Shown here: positions 8,381 to 16,112 of the stretch, piece after piece
Position numbering within the stretch: the stretch's first letter is position 1
Layout of the letters: every line of letters begins with the position of its first letter
Source: Paragemmobacter straminiformis
GTDB taxonomy: Bacteria; Pseudomonadota; Alphaproteobacteria; Rhodobacterales; Rhodobacteraceae
Length of the DNA stretch: 64,000 nucleotides
Reading direction: 5' to 3'
Assembly: GCF_014243445.1 (NCBI RefSeq)
Contig: NZ_JACLQD010000007.1
Coordinates: 1-64,000, forward strand
Program-made: the position numbers and the translations under genes
The notes under the pieces: model-generated
The model's database searches: none
Told to the model about the DNA's origin: nothing
The model's input: only the letters and a program-made list of their open reading frames with translations

Positions 8381-8407
8381 TTGCCACGGCAATTTCCGGA
8401 CAGGAAA
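8381..8407. promoter_or_regulatory. Adjacent palindromes upstream of the oxygenase operon
   Basis: Two abutting inverted repeats lie 65-91 bases upstream of the first gene of the minus-strand operon: TTGCC-AC-GGCAA (8381-8392) and TTTCC-GGACA-GGAAA (8393-8407). Their position fits an operator or activator site controlling the catabolic operon. No regulator gene is inside the visible part of the operon, so the cognate protein is unknown. Confidence 0.35.
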
Positions 8408-8494
8408 GCCCACAGGAATCGGGCGCTCTGCCCAAATCCTAGTCACCGCTGCACCAAAAGACAGCGTTTTGTGAAGCGGCGCGAAGCGGAAAAA

Positions 8495-8746
8495 TCAGGC
8501 ACTCCCGCACCGGTTGAGGGGGAGGCGTTCGATGGTTTCCACCCAAGCCTCGATCGGGCCGAGCGAGACACCCATTTCCATCGCGTCGATCAGATCGGCC
8601 GGGCCTTCGACCAGCATTTCCACGCAAAGGGCATCGCTGCGCTGCGTCTCTCCGCGCAGGCCAAGCCGCAGCAAATGCCGCGCAACCCAAGGCAGAAAGG
8701 TCGCCGCCGCCAGATCGCCCCGAATGATGAACCGTTCGACCGGCAT
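8495..8746 (-). CDS. Acylphosphatase-like small protein, catalytic residues not conserved
   Basis: 83 residues with the ferredoxin-like acylphosphatase pattern: an N-terminal strand, a helix (PWVARHLLRLGLRG) and a C-terminal GPIEAWVETIER strand. In active acylphosphatases an FR pair supplies the catalytic Arg and a WVxN segment supplies the Asn. Here the corresponding places read TFLPW and GETQRSD, so hydrolytic activity is doubtful. It lies 24 bases after the truncated haemoglobin gene in the same direction and is probably co-transcribed. Function unknown; a small binding or structural role is possible. Confidence 0.55.
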   Translation of the reverse strand: MPVERFIIRGDLAAATFLPWVARHLLRLGLRGETQRSDALCVEMLVEGPADLIDAMEMGVSLGPIEAWVETIERLPLNRCGSA

Positions 8747-8770
8747 GTTCCCCCTTGCCCGACCGACAGG

Positions 8771-9154
8771 TCAGTCGCGGTTCACCAGCATCCGCGCCGC
8801 GCGGTCGAAGGCAAGCCCGATCTTCTCGCGCGCCGGGCCGTGGATGCCGACATCATCCAGCGCGCGGGCCATGCAGGCCAGCCAGTCCTCGGCATCTTGC
8901 AGGTGGATCGGCACATGGGCGTGGATCTCGCGCAGGTTCATGTGGCCGTGGCGTTCGGCGTAATAGCGTCGCCCGCCGAAAAAGCCGCTGAGGAATTCGA
9001 ACTGCTCGACCCGCACATGCGAAAGCCCGTGGCCCTGAAAATGCAGGTCAAGGATGCGCGCGCCTTCGGGGGCGGTTTCGATGATGTCGTAAAACCGTTC
9101 CACCAGCGCACGCACAACCGGCTCTCCGCCGATGTCATCGACCACGCTTGCCAT
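8771..9154 (-). CDS. Truncated haemoglobin (group II-like globin)
   Basis: 127 residues, normal for a 2-on-2 globin. The segment FYDIIETAPEGARILDLHF matches the start of group II truncated haemoglobins (helices B to E), and HMNLREIHAHVPIH around residues 70-83 fits the F-helix region with the proximal His. The C-terminal part has the conserved Trp (DAEDWLACM). Such globins bind O2 or NO and act in the cytoplasm in nitrosative or oxygen-related protection. It is probably co-transcribed with the acylphosphatase-like gene downstream. Confidence 0.82.
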   Translation of the reverse strand: MASVVDDIGGEPVVRALVERFYDIIETAPEGARILDLHFQGHGLSHVRVEQFEFLSGFFGGRRYYAERHGHMNLREIHAHVPIHLQDAEDWLACMARALDDVGIHGPAREKIGLAFDRAARMLVNRD

Positions 9155-9245
9155 GGGGGCCTCCGTTTTCCGGCCCCATCAGGCGCGCATCGGCGGCCCG
9201 CCGCAAGGCCGCATCCGGCCTTGGGCCTGCCGTTTCCGACCTGCG

Positions 9246-9938
9246 TCAAACGGGCGCGCAGGCGCGCAGGAAAAGCCGGGTCGTGCGGCGGATATCGGCG
9301 GTCAGCACATCGACATCGGGCAGGCAGCCGCCGCAAAAGCGCCGCTCTATCGCGGTGAAGCCCAACCACAGCGCCAGAAGGTCGCGCGCGGCGCGGTCGG
9401 GATCATCAAGGGTGATTTCGCCCTTGCGCCCGGCCTCGGCGATCAGCTCGGCCAGCAATTCGCGCACATGGCCGGGACCGGCATCAAAGAACCGCCGCCC
9501 CAGGGTCGGATTGCGCTGCGCTTCAAGGCTGAGCGCCTTGTCCAGCGCCAGATGGCACGGCTGGGTCATCACCTGCACCAGCACGGTGCCGAAATTGACC
9601 AACCGCTCTTCCAGCGATGTCGCCGTGGTCATGGTATGGGCGAGTTCGCGGTTCAGCCGCTCTGTCTCGCGCTGGACGATGGCTTCGAAGATCTTCGCCT
9701 TGTCGCCGAAATGGGCATAGACCGTCACCTTGGACACGCCCGATTGGGCGGCGATGGCTTCGATCGGTGCGCCGTCGACCCCGCGCTGCGCGAAAAGCGC
9801 CTGCGCCGCGTCGAGGATGGCCTCGCGCTTCTCAAGGTCTTTCGGTCTGCCGGGCGCCCTTTGGACCATATCCTCACCGCAGCCGCCGACGGGCGGGTCG
9901 CGCAAGGGTAAGGCTTCACCTTCACCGAAACAAGCCAT
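9246..9938 (-). CDS. TetR/AcrR-family transcriptional regulator
   Basis: 230 residues from ATG 9938, which has a very strong ribosome site (GGAGGTGATGC then ATG). An internal ATG at 9869, where the usual TetR N-terminus begins (MVQRAPGRPKD), has AGGA only one base away and is less likely, so the protein carries an extra 23-residue N-terminal tail. The HTH lies at about residues 37-85 (AILDAAQALFAQRG, then IAAQSGVSKVTVYAHFGDK). The C-terminal half is of the AcrR C-terminal type with a cysteine pair in RRFCGGCLPD that might sense ligands. Its target is unknown; a TetR-like palindrome lies at 10773-10788. Confidence 0.85.
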   Translation of the reverse strand: MACFGEGEALPLRDPPVGGCGEDMVQRAPGRPKDLEKREAILDAAQALFAQRGVDGAPIEAIAAQSGVSKVTVYAHFGDKAKIFEAIVQRETERLNRELAHTMTTATSLEERLVNFGTVLVQVMTQPCHLALDKALSLEAQRNPTLGRRFFDAGPGHVRELLAELIAEAGRKGEITLDDPDRAARDLLALWLGFTAIERRFCGGCLPDVDVLTADIRRTTRLFLRACAPV

Positions 9939-9958
9939 GCATCACCTCCATGCCGAGA

Positions 9959-9984
9959 ACCGCCTGACCAAAGGGTCAGGCGGT
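9959..9984 (-). terminator. Hairpin downstream of the three-repeat secreted protein
   Basis: A perfect 11-base-pair stem ACCGCCTGACC / GGTCAGGCGGT with a four-base loop lies 30 bases after the stop of the gene at 10015-10518 (minus). There is no U-run after it, so termination efficiency is uncertain, but the stem is strong and correctly placed. It also insulates the TetR gene. Confidence 0.5.
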
Positions 9985-10014
9985 CCGCTTTATCGACCGG
10001 TCAGGGCCGAAGGA

Positions 10015-10518
10015 TCAGTCGTTTTCCGGCTGCAACGCGATCAGCTGGGCCAGCGTGTACTGCGCCGGATCGACACCGATCACCGCTGCAAGCTGCGCTT
10101 CGCCGGGGGTGACGACCTCGGCCGCGTTGGCGGCTTTGCCCGCACGGTTCACGATGAAGTCGACGGTCGCCGCATCGCCTTCGCTGCGGGCATCGATCAG
10201 ACGCTGAAGTTCAGCGACCGAGTAGTCGCCACCCTGCACGCCGGCAGAGGCGGCGATCTGGGCAACGGCAGCCGGATCGGCGGCGTTGGTCGTGCGGTTT
10301 GCACCCGACAGGTAGAAGTTCAGGCGCGTCGCATCGTTTTCACGCTGGGCGTCGAGAATGTTGATCAGCTCGGCGCGGCTGTATTCGCCGGGCTGGACGC
10401 CGGCGGTCAGTGCAAGCTGCGCGTCGCCCGCATTGTAGCGCGGCTGCAGGCTCGAGGCCGAAGCGGCGCCCGACAGGGCTGCAAGCACGAGGGTCGAGGT
10501 GAGGATGATATTACGCAT
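10015..10518 (-). CDS. Secreted protein with three internal repeats, function unknown
   Basis: 167 residues from ATG 10518, with a signal peptide (MRNIILTSTLVLAALSGAASA-S). The mature part is three related units of about 45 residues, each with the pattern A-x-AGV-xx-G-x-Y-S-xx-EL-xx-(I/L)-DA, starting near residues 27, 82 and 132; the third is shortened and ends the protein. The longer reading from 10584 would hide the signal peptide and was rejected. A strong hairpin follows the gene. I recognise no domain; it may be a small periplasmic or outer-surface protein. Confidence 0.7.
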   Translation of the reverse strand: MRNIILTSTLVLAALSGAASASSLQPRYNAGDAQLALTAGVQPGEYSRAELINILDAQRENDATRLNFYLSGANRTTNAADPAAVAQIAASAGVQGGDYSVAELQRLIDARSEGDAATVDFIVNRAGKAANAAEVVTPGEAQLAAVIGVDPAQYTLAQLIALQPEND

Positions 10519-11031
10519 GATAGGGTCCCTTTCCTGGGAAATTCTGGTGTGTCGGCAAGCATCGGCCGGGCCGCGCCAGATCACTGGTCGGTGTATCGGA
10601 TACGGCGATGCGGTTTGGTTCAGTCCGTCCGGCGTTGTGGCCGGTGGTGGGGCCTAGCGACCCCGGGGGGAGCAGTCTTTCGGTCTGGTTCGTGTCAGCA
10701 CATCGGTGCCTCCGTCTCTTCGTTTCGTCTGGAACCTAGATATACTGAACGGCGGCGTATGCAATATTAAAATGAACGCTAACGTTCACTTATTTTTGCA
10801 CATGAACTTGCTTGAAACGCACGAAACCCGCCCAATGGGTGCGTTTGTGCGTCTGCGTCCCTTATCCTGACCGGCACCACCGGCAAATTCCCGCGTGCAA
10901 CCTTGGTTGCAGACGGCTGTTTTCGCGCCGTCTACAACCTGCGGCCAATTTCGCCGCGATGCGGAACAGGCCAGATCGGCGGCATCGGTCCCGGGGCGAT
11001 CCTGCCCCGACCGAGCCATGTGGAGATAGAG
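10519..11031. other. Long intergenic region with palindromes and a structured leader
   Basis: About 510 bases separate the divergent secreted-repeat gene and the PepSY operon; no convincing gene is seen. It contains the TGAACG/CGTTCA palindrome at 10773-10788 in an AT-rich pocket (about 10736-10800), probably the promoter zone. It also holds two adjoining inverted repeats: TGCAACC-TT-GGTTGCA (10896-10911) and AGACGGC-N10-GCCGTCT (10911-10934). The latter two would fold in the 5' leader of the PepSY mRNA. Confidence 0.5.
10773..10788. promoter_or_regulatory. Palindrome TGAACG-CTAA-CGTTCA, candidate operator
   Basis: Perfect six-base arms with a four-base centre inside an AT-rich stretch between divergent genes. 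The shape resembles a TetR-family operator; a TetR gene lies at 9246-9938, but the link is only by proximity. Confidence 0.4.
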
Positions 11032-11286
11032 ATGAACCGCACCCTGACCGCCCTTGCCCTTGCCTTGGCCTGCCTGTCGGCCCCCGCCTTTGCCGATGGC
11101 GATGCCGTCGATGCCGCGACCAAGGACAAGCTGACCGCGCAACTGACCGCCGAAGGCTATGACGTCCGCAAGATCGAAGCCGAAGACGGGCTGATCGAAG
11201 TCTATGTCGTCAAGGATGGCGAGACCGCCTCGCTGTGGTTCGACGCCGACCTGAAGCCGGTCGAGCATGGCGACAGCGCCGACTGA
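11032..11286 (+). CDS. Small periplasmic PepSY-like protein
   Basis: 84 residues from ATG 11032 (GGAG upstream). Signal peptide MNRTLTALALALACLSAPAFA then a short mature domain. LTAQLTAEGYDVRKIEAEDGLIEVYVVKDG has the helix-strand-strand outline of a PepSY-type domain, and the end ASLWFDADLKPVE gives the last strand. It is followed 64 bases later by a cytochrome b561 gene; small PepSY proteins often sit beside b-type cytochromes. Possible role: periplasmic partner or inhibitor for the redox protein; not proven. Confidence 0.7.
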   Translation: MNRTLTALALALACLSAPAFADGDAVDAATKDKLTAQLTAEGYDVRKIEAEDGLIEVYVVKDGETASLWFDADLKPVEHGDSAD

Positions 11287-11350
11287 GCCGTCGCGGCGGA
11301 CCCTGCCCCTGCGGCAGGGTCCGCGCCAATCCAGCCTTCCGGAGCCAAGC

Positions 11351-11869
11351 ATGCAGAAAATCCGCGTCTGGGACCCTTTGGTCCGCCTGTTCCACTGGTC
11401 GCTTGTCGCGGCCTTCATCGCCAATGATTTCCTGACCAAACCGGGGCGCGAGACGCATCGTCTTGTCGGCTACACCGTCGCGGGGCTGATCTCCGTGCGT
11501 CTGATCTGGGGGTTGGTCGGCACGCAACACGCCCGCTTTGCCGATTTCCTGCCCTCGCCGCGCGCAGCACTCGGGCAACTGCGCGACATGGCGACGGGGC
11601 GGCGGCATGTGCATGTCGGCCATTCGCCGCTGGGCGCGCTGATGATCTACAACCTTCTGCTGACGATGGCGGGTCTTGCCGCTTCGGGCTACGCCATGAC
11701 GACGGTCGCCTTTTTCGGCGTCGAATGGATGGAGGAGCTGCACGAGGCGCTTGTCGTCTGGGCCGAGATGAGCATCGTGCTGCATGTTCTGGCCGTTGTG
11801 GTGGAAAGCCGCAGGCTCGGGATCAACCTTCCGAAGTCGATGGTGACGGGCTACAAGACGGTCAAATGA
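11351..11869 (+). CDS. Cytochrome b561-family membrane protein
   Basis: 172 residues with four hydrophobic helices and the family histidines: WDPLVRLFHWSLV near residue 7-19, THRLVGYTVAG near 35-45, and two later His in HEALVVWAEMSIVLHVLAVV. These fit bis-haem b ligation as in Ni/Fe-hydrogenase-type or YceJ-type cytochromes b. It would pass electrons across the inner membrane between the quinone pool and a periplasmic partner, perhaps the PepSY protein upstream. Its stop overlaps the next gene start (ATGA), coupling it to a membrane-anchored LuxR regulator. Confidence 0.85.
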   Translation: MQKIRVWDPLVRLFHWSLVAAFIANDFLTKPGRETHRLVGYTVAGLISVRLIWGLVGTQHARFADFLPSPRAALGQLRDMATGRRHVHVGHSPLGALMIYNLLLTMAGLAASGYAMTTVAFFGVEWMEELHEALVVWAEMSIVLHVLAVVVESRRLGINLPKSMVTGYKTVK

Positions 11870-12420
11870 CCGAAAGCCGTCCGATGGTTGACCTGCCCTC
11901 TCCGAACCGTCTGAAGGTTCAGCGCGACAGACCCTTTGGCCTGATCGCGCTGATCCTGTTCCAGTGCTTTTGCACCGCCTTTTTCGTCTATGATGTCACC
12001 CGTGATCTGGACGAGGGGCTGACCAGCCTGTTCCACATGCTGCCCGAACTGGCCGCGACCGTCGGGCTGGTGATCGGCGTGGTGTTCGAGGGGCGGTCGC
12101 TTGTCGCGCTGCTGCGGCGGCAGGCACGGATGGAAAAGGGATTGGGCGTCGCCTCGGGCGCGCTGAACGACGTGATGGAAGGCTACTTCCGCCAATGGGC
12201 GCTGACGCCTGCGGAACAGGATGTGGCGACATTCACGATCAAGGGCTGCTCCATCGCCGATATCGCGCAATTGCGCGGCTCGGCCGAAGGGACGGTCAAG
12301 ACCCATCTGAACGCGATCTACCGCAAGGCGGGGGTGCAGGGGCGCAGCCAGCTTGTCAGCATCCTGATCGAGGACCTGATGGGCGCCCCGCTGATCGGCA
12401 AGGAAAAGCCCGCCCCCTGA
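11866..12420 (+). CDS. Membrane-anchored LuxR-type HTH regulator
   Basis: 184 residues. The N-terminal half has two predicted membrane helices (about 25-45, FGLIALILFQCFCTAFFVY, and about 60-83). A helical linker follows, then a LuxR HTH at about 120-175 (LTPAEQDVATFTIKG, then IADIAQLRGSAEGTVKTH). There is no receiver domain. Coupled by ATGA to cytochrome b561, it looks like a one-component regulator that could read membrane redox state through that cytochrome; this is inference. A GC-rich hairpin overlaps its 3' end. Confidence 0.78.
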   Translation: MTESRPMVDLPSPNRLKVQRDRPFGLIALILFQCFCTAFFVYDVTRDLDEGLTSLFHMLPELAATVGLVIGVVFEGRSLVALLRRQARMEKGLGVASGALNDVMEGYFRQWALTPAEQDVATFTIKGCSIADIAQLRGSAEGTVKTHLNAIYRKAGVQGRSQLVSILIEDLMGAPLIGKEKPAP

Positions 12421-12431
12421 CAGGGGCGGGC
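12408..12431. terminator. GC-rich hairpin between convergent genes
   Basis: Nine-base-pair stem GCCCGCCCC / GGGGCGGGC around a six-base loop, spanning the stop codon of the LuxR-type gene and the start of the 35-base gap before the convergent cysA stop. It lacks a long U-run, but is well placed as a bidirectional transcription barrier. Confidence 0.45.
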
Positions 12432-12455
12432 CATGCCGTTTCGCGGCGCGCGCCT

Positions 12456-13187
12456 TCAGGCCCCGATGAAATCGCGCACAAAGGCGCTGGCCGGGCGGGC
12501 GCGTATGTCCGAGGGCTTGCCGATCTGTTCGATCCGCCCCCCCGTCACCGACCCCGACATGACGACGACCAGATCGGCCAGTTCCATCGCCTCGTCCTGG
12601 TCATGGGTCACAAAGACCGTGGTCAGCCCCGTCTCGTCATGGATGTCGCGCAAGCCCTGGCGCAATTCCTTGCGCACCTTGGCGTCCAGCGCGCCGAAGG
12701 GTTCGTCGAGCAGCAGCATCCGCGGCTCGATCGCCAGCGCGCGGGCCAGTGCCACCCGCTGCCGCTGCCCGCCGGAAAGCTGGCTCGGGTATCGGCTGCC
12801 GATATCGGGAAGCTGGATCAACTCGAGCAGCTTGGTCACGCGCCGCGCGATTTCGGCCTTGGGCGGGCGGCTGGCGCGGGGGCGGGCGTTCAGACCGTAG
12901 GCGATGTTCTCGAACACCGTCATATGCCGGAACAGCGCGTAGGACTGGAACACAAAGCCCGCCCGCCGTTCCTGCACCGTCAGGCCCGTCGCATCCTGCC
13001 CGTCGAACAGCACGCGCCCCGAGGTCGGGAATTCCAGCCCGCCCAGAATGCGCAGCAAGGTGGTCTTTCCCGACCCCGAAGGACCAAGCAGCGCCACCAG
13101 CGCCCCCGAGGGGATTGCCAGCGACACCGGCGTCAGCGCCGCCGTGGTGCCGAACTGCTTGGAGATTTCGTCGATTTCGATATGCAT
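12456..13187 (-). CDS. cysA: Sulfate/thiosulfate ABC importer ATPase, short form
   Basis: 243 residues with Walker [10 protein letters not shown] (about 34-42), Q-loop [16 protein letters not shown], signature [15 protein letters not shown] and Walker [13 protein letters not shown]. Context with two CysT/CysW-type permeases and a sulfate-binding protein identifies it. Most CysA proteins are about 350 residues with a C-terminal TOBE-like regulatory domain; this one ends soon after the nucleotide-binding domain, so that domain is missing. The gene ends at a normal stop, with no sign of a frameshift extending it. It energises sulfate uptake at the inner membrane. Confidence 0.88.
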   Translation of the reverse strand: MHIEIDEISKQFGTTAALTPVSLAIPSGALVALLGPSGSGKTTLLRILGGLEFPTSGRVLFDGQDATGLTVQERRAGFVFQSYALFRHMTVFENIAYGLNARPRASRPPKAEIARRVTKLLELIQLPDIGSRYPSQLSGGQRQRVALARALAIEPRMLLLDEPFGALDAKVRKELRQGLRDIHDETGLTTVFVTHDQDEAMELADLVVVMSGSVTGGRIEQIGKPSDIRARPASAFVRDFIGA

Positions 13188-13202
13188 GTCAGGTCTCCGG
13201 CA

Positions 13203-14066
13203 TCAATGGCGGTGGGTGGCGGCAAGCGCGTCGGCATGGCGGATTTCCAGCGCGGTCTTGAGCATCAGCGTCACAAGGGCGAGCAGCGTCAGGACGGCGG
13301 CCATCGAAAAGGCCGCGACCGAAAGATATTCGTTGTAGAGCATCTCGATGGTGATCGGCATGGTCGCGGTCTGGCCGCGGATCTTGCCCGACACCACCGC
13401 GACCGCGCCGAATTCTCCCATCGCGCGGGCGTTGCACAGCAGCACGCCATAAAGCAGCGCCCAGCGGATGTTCGGCAGGGTCACGGTCCAGAAGGTGCGC
13501 CAGCCCGAAGCGCCAAGGGTAAGTGCGGCTTCTTCCTCGGCCCGTCCCTGTTCGATCATCACGGGAATCAATTCGCGCGCGACAAAGGGGAAGGTCACGA
13601 ACATCGTGGCCAGCACGATGCCCGGCAGGGCAAAGACGATGGGATAGCCGCTTGCCACCAGCCAGCCGCCGACAAGGCTGTTGGTGCCGAACATCAACAC
13701 GATGCACAGCCCCGCCACCACCGGAGAGACCGAGAAGGGCAGGTCGATCAGCGTGATGAGGAACGCTTTGCCGCGAAAGTCGAACTTGGTGATGAACCAT
13801 GCGGCGGCAATGCCGAAGGCGGCGTTCAGCGGCACCGAAACGCCCGCGATCAGCAGCGTCAGCTTGATGGCCGATGCCGCATCGTGGTTGCCAAGGCTGG
13901 CCACGGCGGCAAGCCATCCTTGTGCCAAGGCCTCCACGAACACCGCGATCAGCGGGGCTGCGACCAGCACACCCAGCCCCAGCACGGCAACCGCGATCAG
14001 CGCGTAACGCGCCAGCGGCGTCTCTTCGCGCGCCGAGCGGAATTTGGTCAGGCTTGCGTCAGACAT
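13203..14066 (-). CDS. cysW: Sulfate ABC importer permease CysW
   Basis: 287 residues, six membrane helices, with the EAA-type coupling loop in AEEEAALTLGASGWRTFWTVTLPNI around residues 178-202. The order sbp-cysT-cysW-cysA is the classical one. Its start overlaps the end of cysT by eight bases, so the two permeases are made together. It forms the channel for sulfate or thiosulfate with CysT. Confidence 0.9.
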   Translation of the reverse strand: MSDASLTKFRSAREETPLARYALIAVAVLGLGVLVAAPLIAVFVEALAQGWLAAVASLGNHDAASAIKLTLLIAGVSVPLNAAFGIAAAWFITKFDFRGKAFLITLIDLPFSVSPVVAGLCIVLMFGTNSLVGGWLVASGYPIVFALPGIVLATMFVTFPFVARELIPVMIEQGRAEEEAALTLGASGWRTFWTVTLPNIRWALLYGVLLCNARAMGEFGAVAVVSGKIRGQTATMPITIEMLYNEYLSVAAFSMAAVLTLLALVTLMLKTALEIRHADALAATHRH

Positions 14067-14895
14067 AACCGATTCTCCTGCGGCTCCAGACCTGGATGAG
14101 GTTGATGACCAGAAGCATCCCGAAGCTGATCAGCAGCATGGCGATCCCGATGGCGGCGGCGGCGTCGTAGTTGAACTCTTCAAGCTGGATCACGATCAGC
14201 AGGGGGGCGATCTCGGTCTTGAGGGGGATGTTGCCGGCGATGAAGATCACCGAGCCGTATTCCCCGACCGCCCGCGCCAAGGACAGGGCAAAGCCCGTCA
14301 GGGCGGCAGGGGCCAGCATCGGCAGCACCACGCGGCGCAGCGTGTAGATGCGGCTGGCTCCCAGCGTGGCCGAGGCTTCCTCGACCTCGGCCTCGATCTC
14401 TTCGACCACGGGTTGCACGGTGCGCGTGACAAAGGGCAGGCCCACGAACACCAGCGCGACAAAGATGCCCCATTGGGTATAGGCGATTTTCCAGCCGATC
14501 TCTGCCGCCAGCGACCCCAGCGCCCCGTTCGGCGCGTAAAGCGCCGTCAGCGCGATGCCCGCCACGGCGGTCGGCAGCGCAAAGGGCAGGTCCACGGCGG
14601 CGTCAAGCAGCCTGCGCCCTGCAAAACGGTAGCGCACCAGAACCCAGGCAAGGATCATGCCGAAGACCAGATTGAACAGCGCCGCGAACAGCGACAGCCG
14701 GAATGACAGGAACAGCGCCGCCCAGACGCGTTCGCGGTTCACGGTGTCCCATATGCCTGAAATGCCGAAATTGGCGCCCTTCCAGAGAAGGGCGCCGATG
14801 GGCAAAAGCACGACGAGGGAGAGCATCGTGAGGGTCACCCCCATACTCAGCCCAAGGCCGGGCATGGGGGATCGGTGGATAAGCGGTTTGCCCAT
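14059..14895 (-). CDS. cysT: Sulfate ABC importer permease CysT (CysU)
   Basis: 278 residues, six membrane helices, with the coupling loop EEIEAEVEEASATLGASRIYTLRRVVLPM around residues 168-196. It has the typical early segment VNRERVWAALFLSFRLSL. The stop lies within the first codons of cysW; the start is nine bases after the sbp stop. Partner of CysW in the sulfate channel. Confidence 0.9.
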   Translation of the reverse strand: MGKPLIHRSPMPGLGLSMGVTLTMLSLVVLLPIGALLWKGANFGISGIWDTVNRERVWAALFLSFRLSLFAALFNLVFGMILAWVLVRYRFAGRRLLDAAVDLPFALPTAVAGIALTALYAPNGALGSLAAEIGWKIAYTQWGIFVALVFVGLPFVTRTVQPVVEEIEAEVEEASATLGASRIYTLRRVVLPMLAPAALTGFALSLARAVGEYGSVIFIAGNIPLKTEIAPLLIVIQLEEFNYDAAAAIGIAMLLISFGMLLVINLIQVWSRRRIGYV

Positions 14896-14904
14896 CGTGT
14901 TCCC

Positions 14905-16020
14905 TTATTTCGCGACGTAGATCTGGTCGAAGATGCCGCCGTCGCCGAAGTGTTCGGGCTGCACCTTGGCCCAACCGCCGAACGAGGCGATATCGACAAG
15001 GTCAAGCTTCGGGAAGCGGGCCACATCTTCGGGGTTCGCGGCCGAACCGTCCCAGGCGCGGTAGAAGTTCTTGAAGGCGATGGCCTGACCTTCGGGCGAG
15101 TAAAGGTAGTTCAGATAGGCTTCGGCCAGTTTGCGCTGCCCGTCGGACTTGATGTTGCCCTCGACAAGCGCCACCGGCGGTTCCGCAAGGACCGACACGC
15201 TCGGCACCACGATGTCGAACTGGTCGTCGCCAAGCTCTTTCAGCGCCAGATAGGCCTCGTTCTCCCAAGCCAGCAGCACGTCACCGATGCCGCGCTGGGC
15301 AAAGGTGGTGGTCGAACCGCGCGCGCCAGAGTCGAGAACCGGAACATGCGCGAACAGCTTGCCGACGAATTCCTTGGGGTCCTGGCCGTTCTTTTCGGCC
15401 CAGGCCCATGCGGCCAGATAGTTCCAGCGCGCGCCGCCGCTGGTCTTGGGGTTCGGGGTGATGACTTCGACGCCGTCATTCACCAGATCGCCCCAGTCCT
15501 TGATGCCCTTGGGGTTCCCCTCGCGGACGAGGAACACGATGGTCGAGGTGTAGGGCGACGAGTTGTGCGGCAGTTTCGACTGCCAGTCGGCGGGCAGCTT
15601 GCCCTCTTTCGCGATCTTGTCGATGTCGGCGGCAAGGGCCAGCGTCACGACCTGCGCTTCCAGACCGTCGATCACCGCGCGGGCCTGCGCGCCCGATCCG
15701 CCGTGGCTGTTTTCGATGGTGGGGGCCTCGTTGCCCTGTGCCACCCAATAGGCGCTGAAGGCTTCGTTGAATTCGCGGTAAAGTTCGCGCGTCGGGTCAT
15801 AGCTGACGTTCAGCAACGACTCGGCGCGGGCCTCGGGGGCGGCTCCCAGACCGACCAGCGCAATCGCCAGCGCCGAGAGAGCGCCCTTGACGAAGCGCGG
15901 CAGCGGCCAGCCTGTCAGGCGGCGAACGCCGGTTTCGATGGTCACACGGCCGTCGAGATGGTCTTCGACCTTGATCCCTTGCGCCGTGGTCTGGCCCGAC
16001 AGGGTGATGGTGGTCAGCAT
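14905..16020 (-). CDS. sbp: Sulfate-binding protein with an unusual N-terminal extension
   Basis: Periplasmic receptor of the Sbp/CysP family. Its mature part begins at about residue 68 with the family start [15 protein letters not shown] and includes [14 protein letters not shown], the anion-binding region. A hydrophobic signal segment ([21 protein letters not shown]) lies at about 46-66, preceded by about 45 extra residues rich in polar residues ([20 protein letters not shown]...). The ATG at 16020 has an AGGAG site. The frame is also open to an ATG at 16116 with a GGGAGG site that overlaps the previous stop (ATGA), which would add 32 residues. Either way the signal is unusually far from the N-terminus. 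It heads the cysT-cysW-cysA genes. Confidence 0.82.
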   Translation of the reverse strand: MLTTITLSGQTTAQGIKVEDHLDGRVTIETGVRRLTGWPLPRFVKGALSALAIALVGLGAAPEARAESLLNVSYDPTRELYREFNEAFSAYWVAQGNEAPTIENSHGGSGAQARAVIDGLEAQVVTLALAADIDKIAKEGKLPADWQSKLPHNSSPYTSTIVFLVREGNPKGIKDWGDLVNDGVEVITPNPKTSGGARWNYLAAWAWAEKNGQDPKEFVGKLFAHVPVLDSGARGSTTTFAQRGIGDVLLAWENEAYLALKELGDDQFDIVVPSVSVLAEPPVALVEGNIKSDGQRKLAEAYLNYLYSPEGQAIAFKNFYRAWDGSAANPEDVARFPKLDLVDIASFGGWAKVQPEHFGDGGIFDQIYVAK

Positions 16021-16112
16021 GTCTTTCTCCTGAAACTCGCCTTGCCCGGCGGCAAGGGAAAAGCGGTGGATAAAGGGCGCGAGCCCCAGAATGGTGGTGG
16101 GGTGGTGCAGGC

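Noticed and set aside
10786-11439. Minus-strand frame of 217 codons over the PepSY region
   Set aside because: Opposite the PepSY protein, which has a good signal peptide and ribosome site; no motif in the antisense product.
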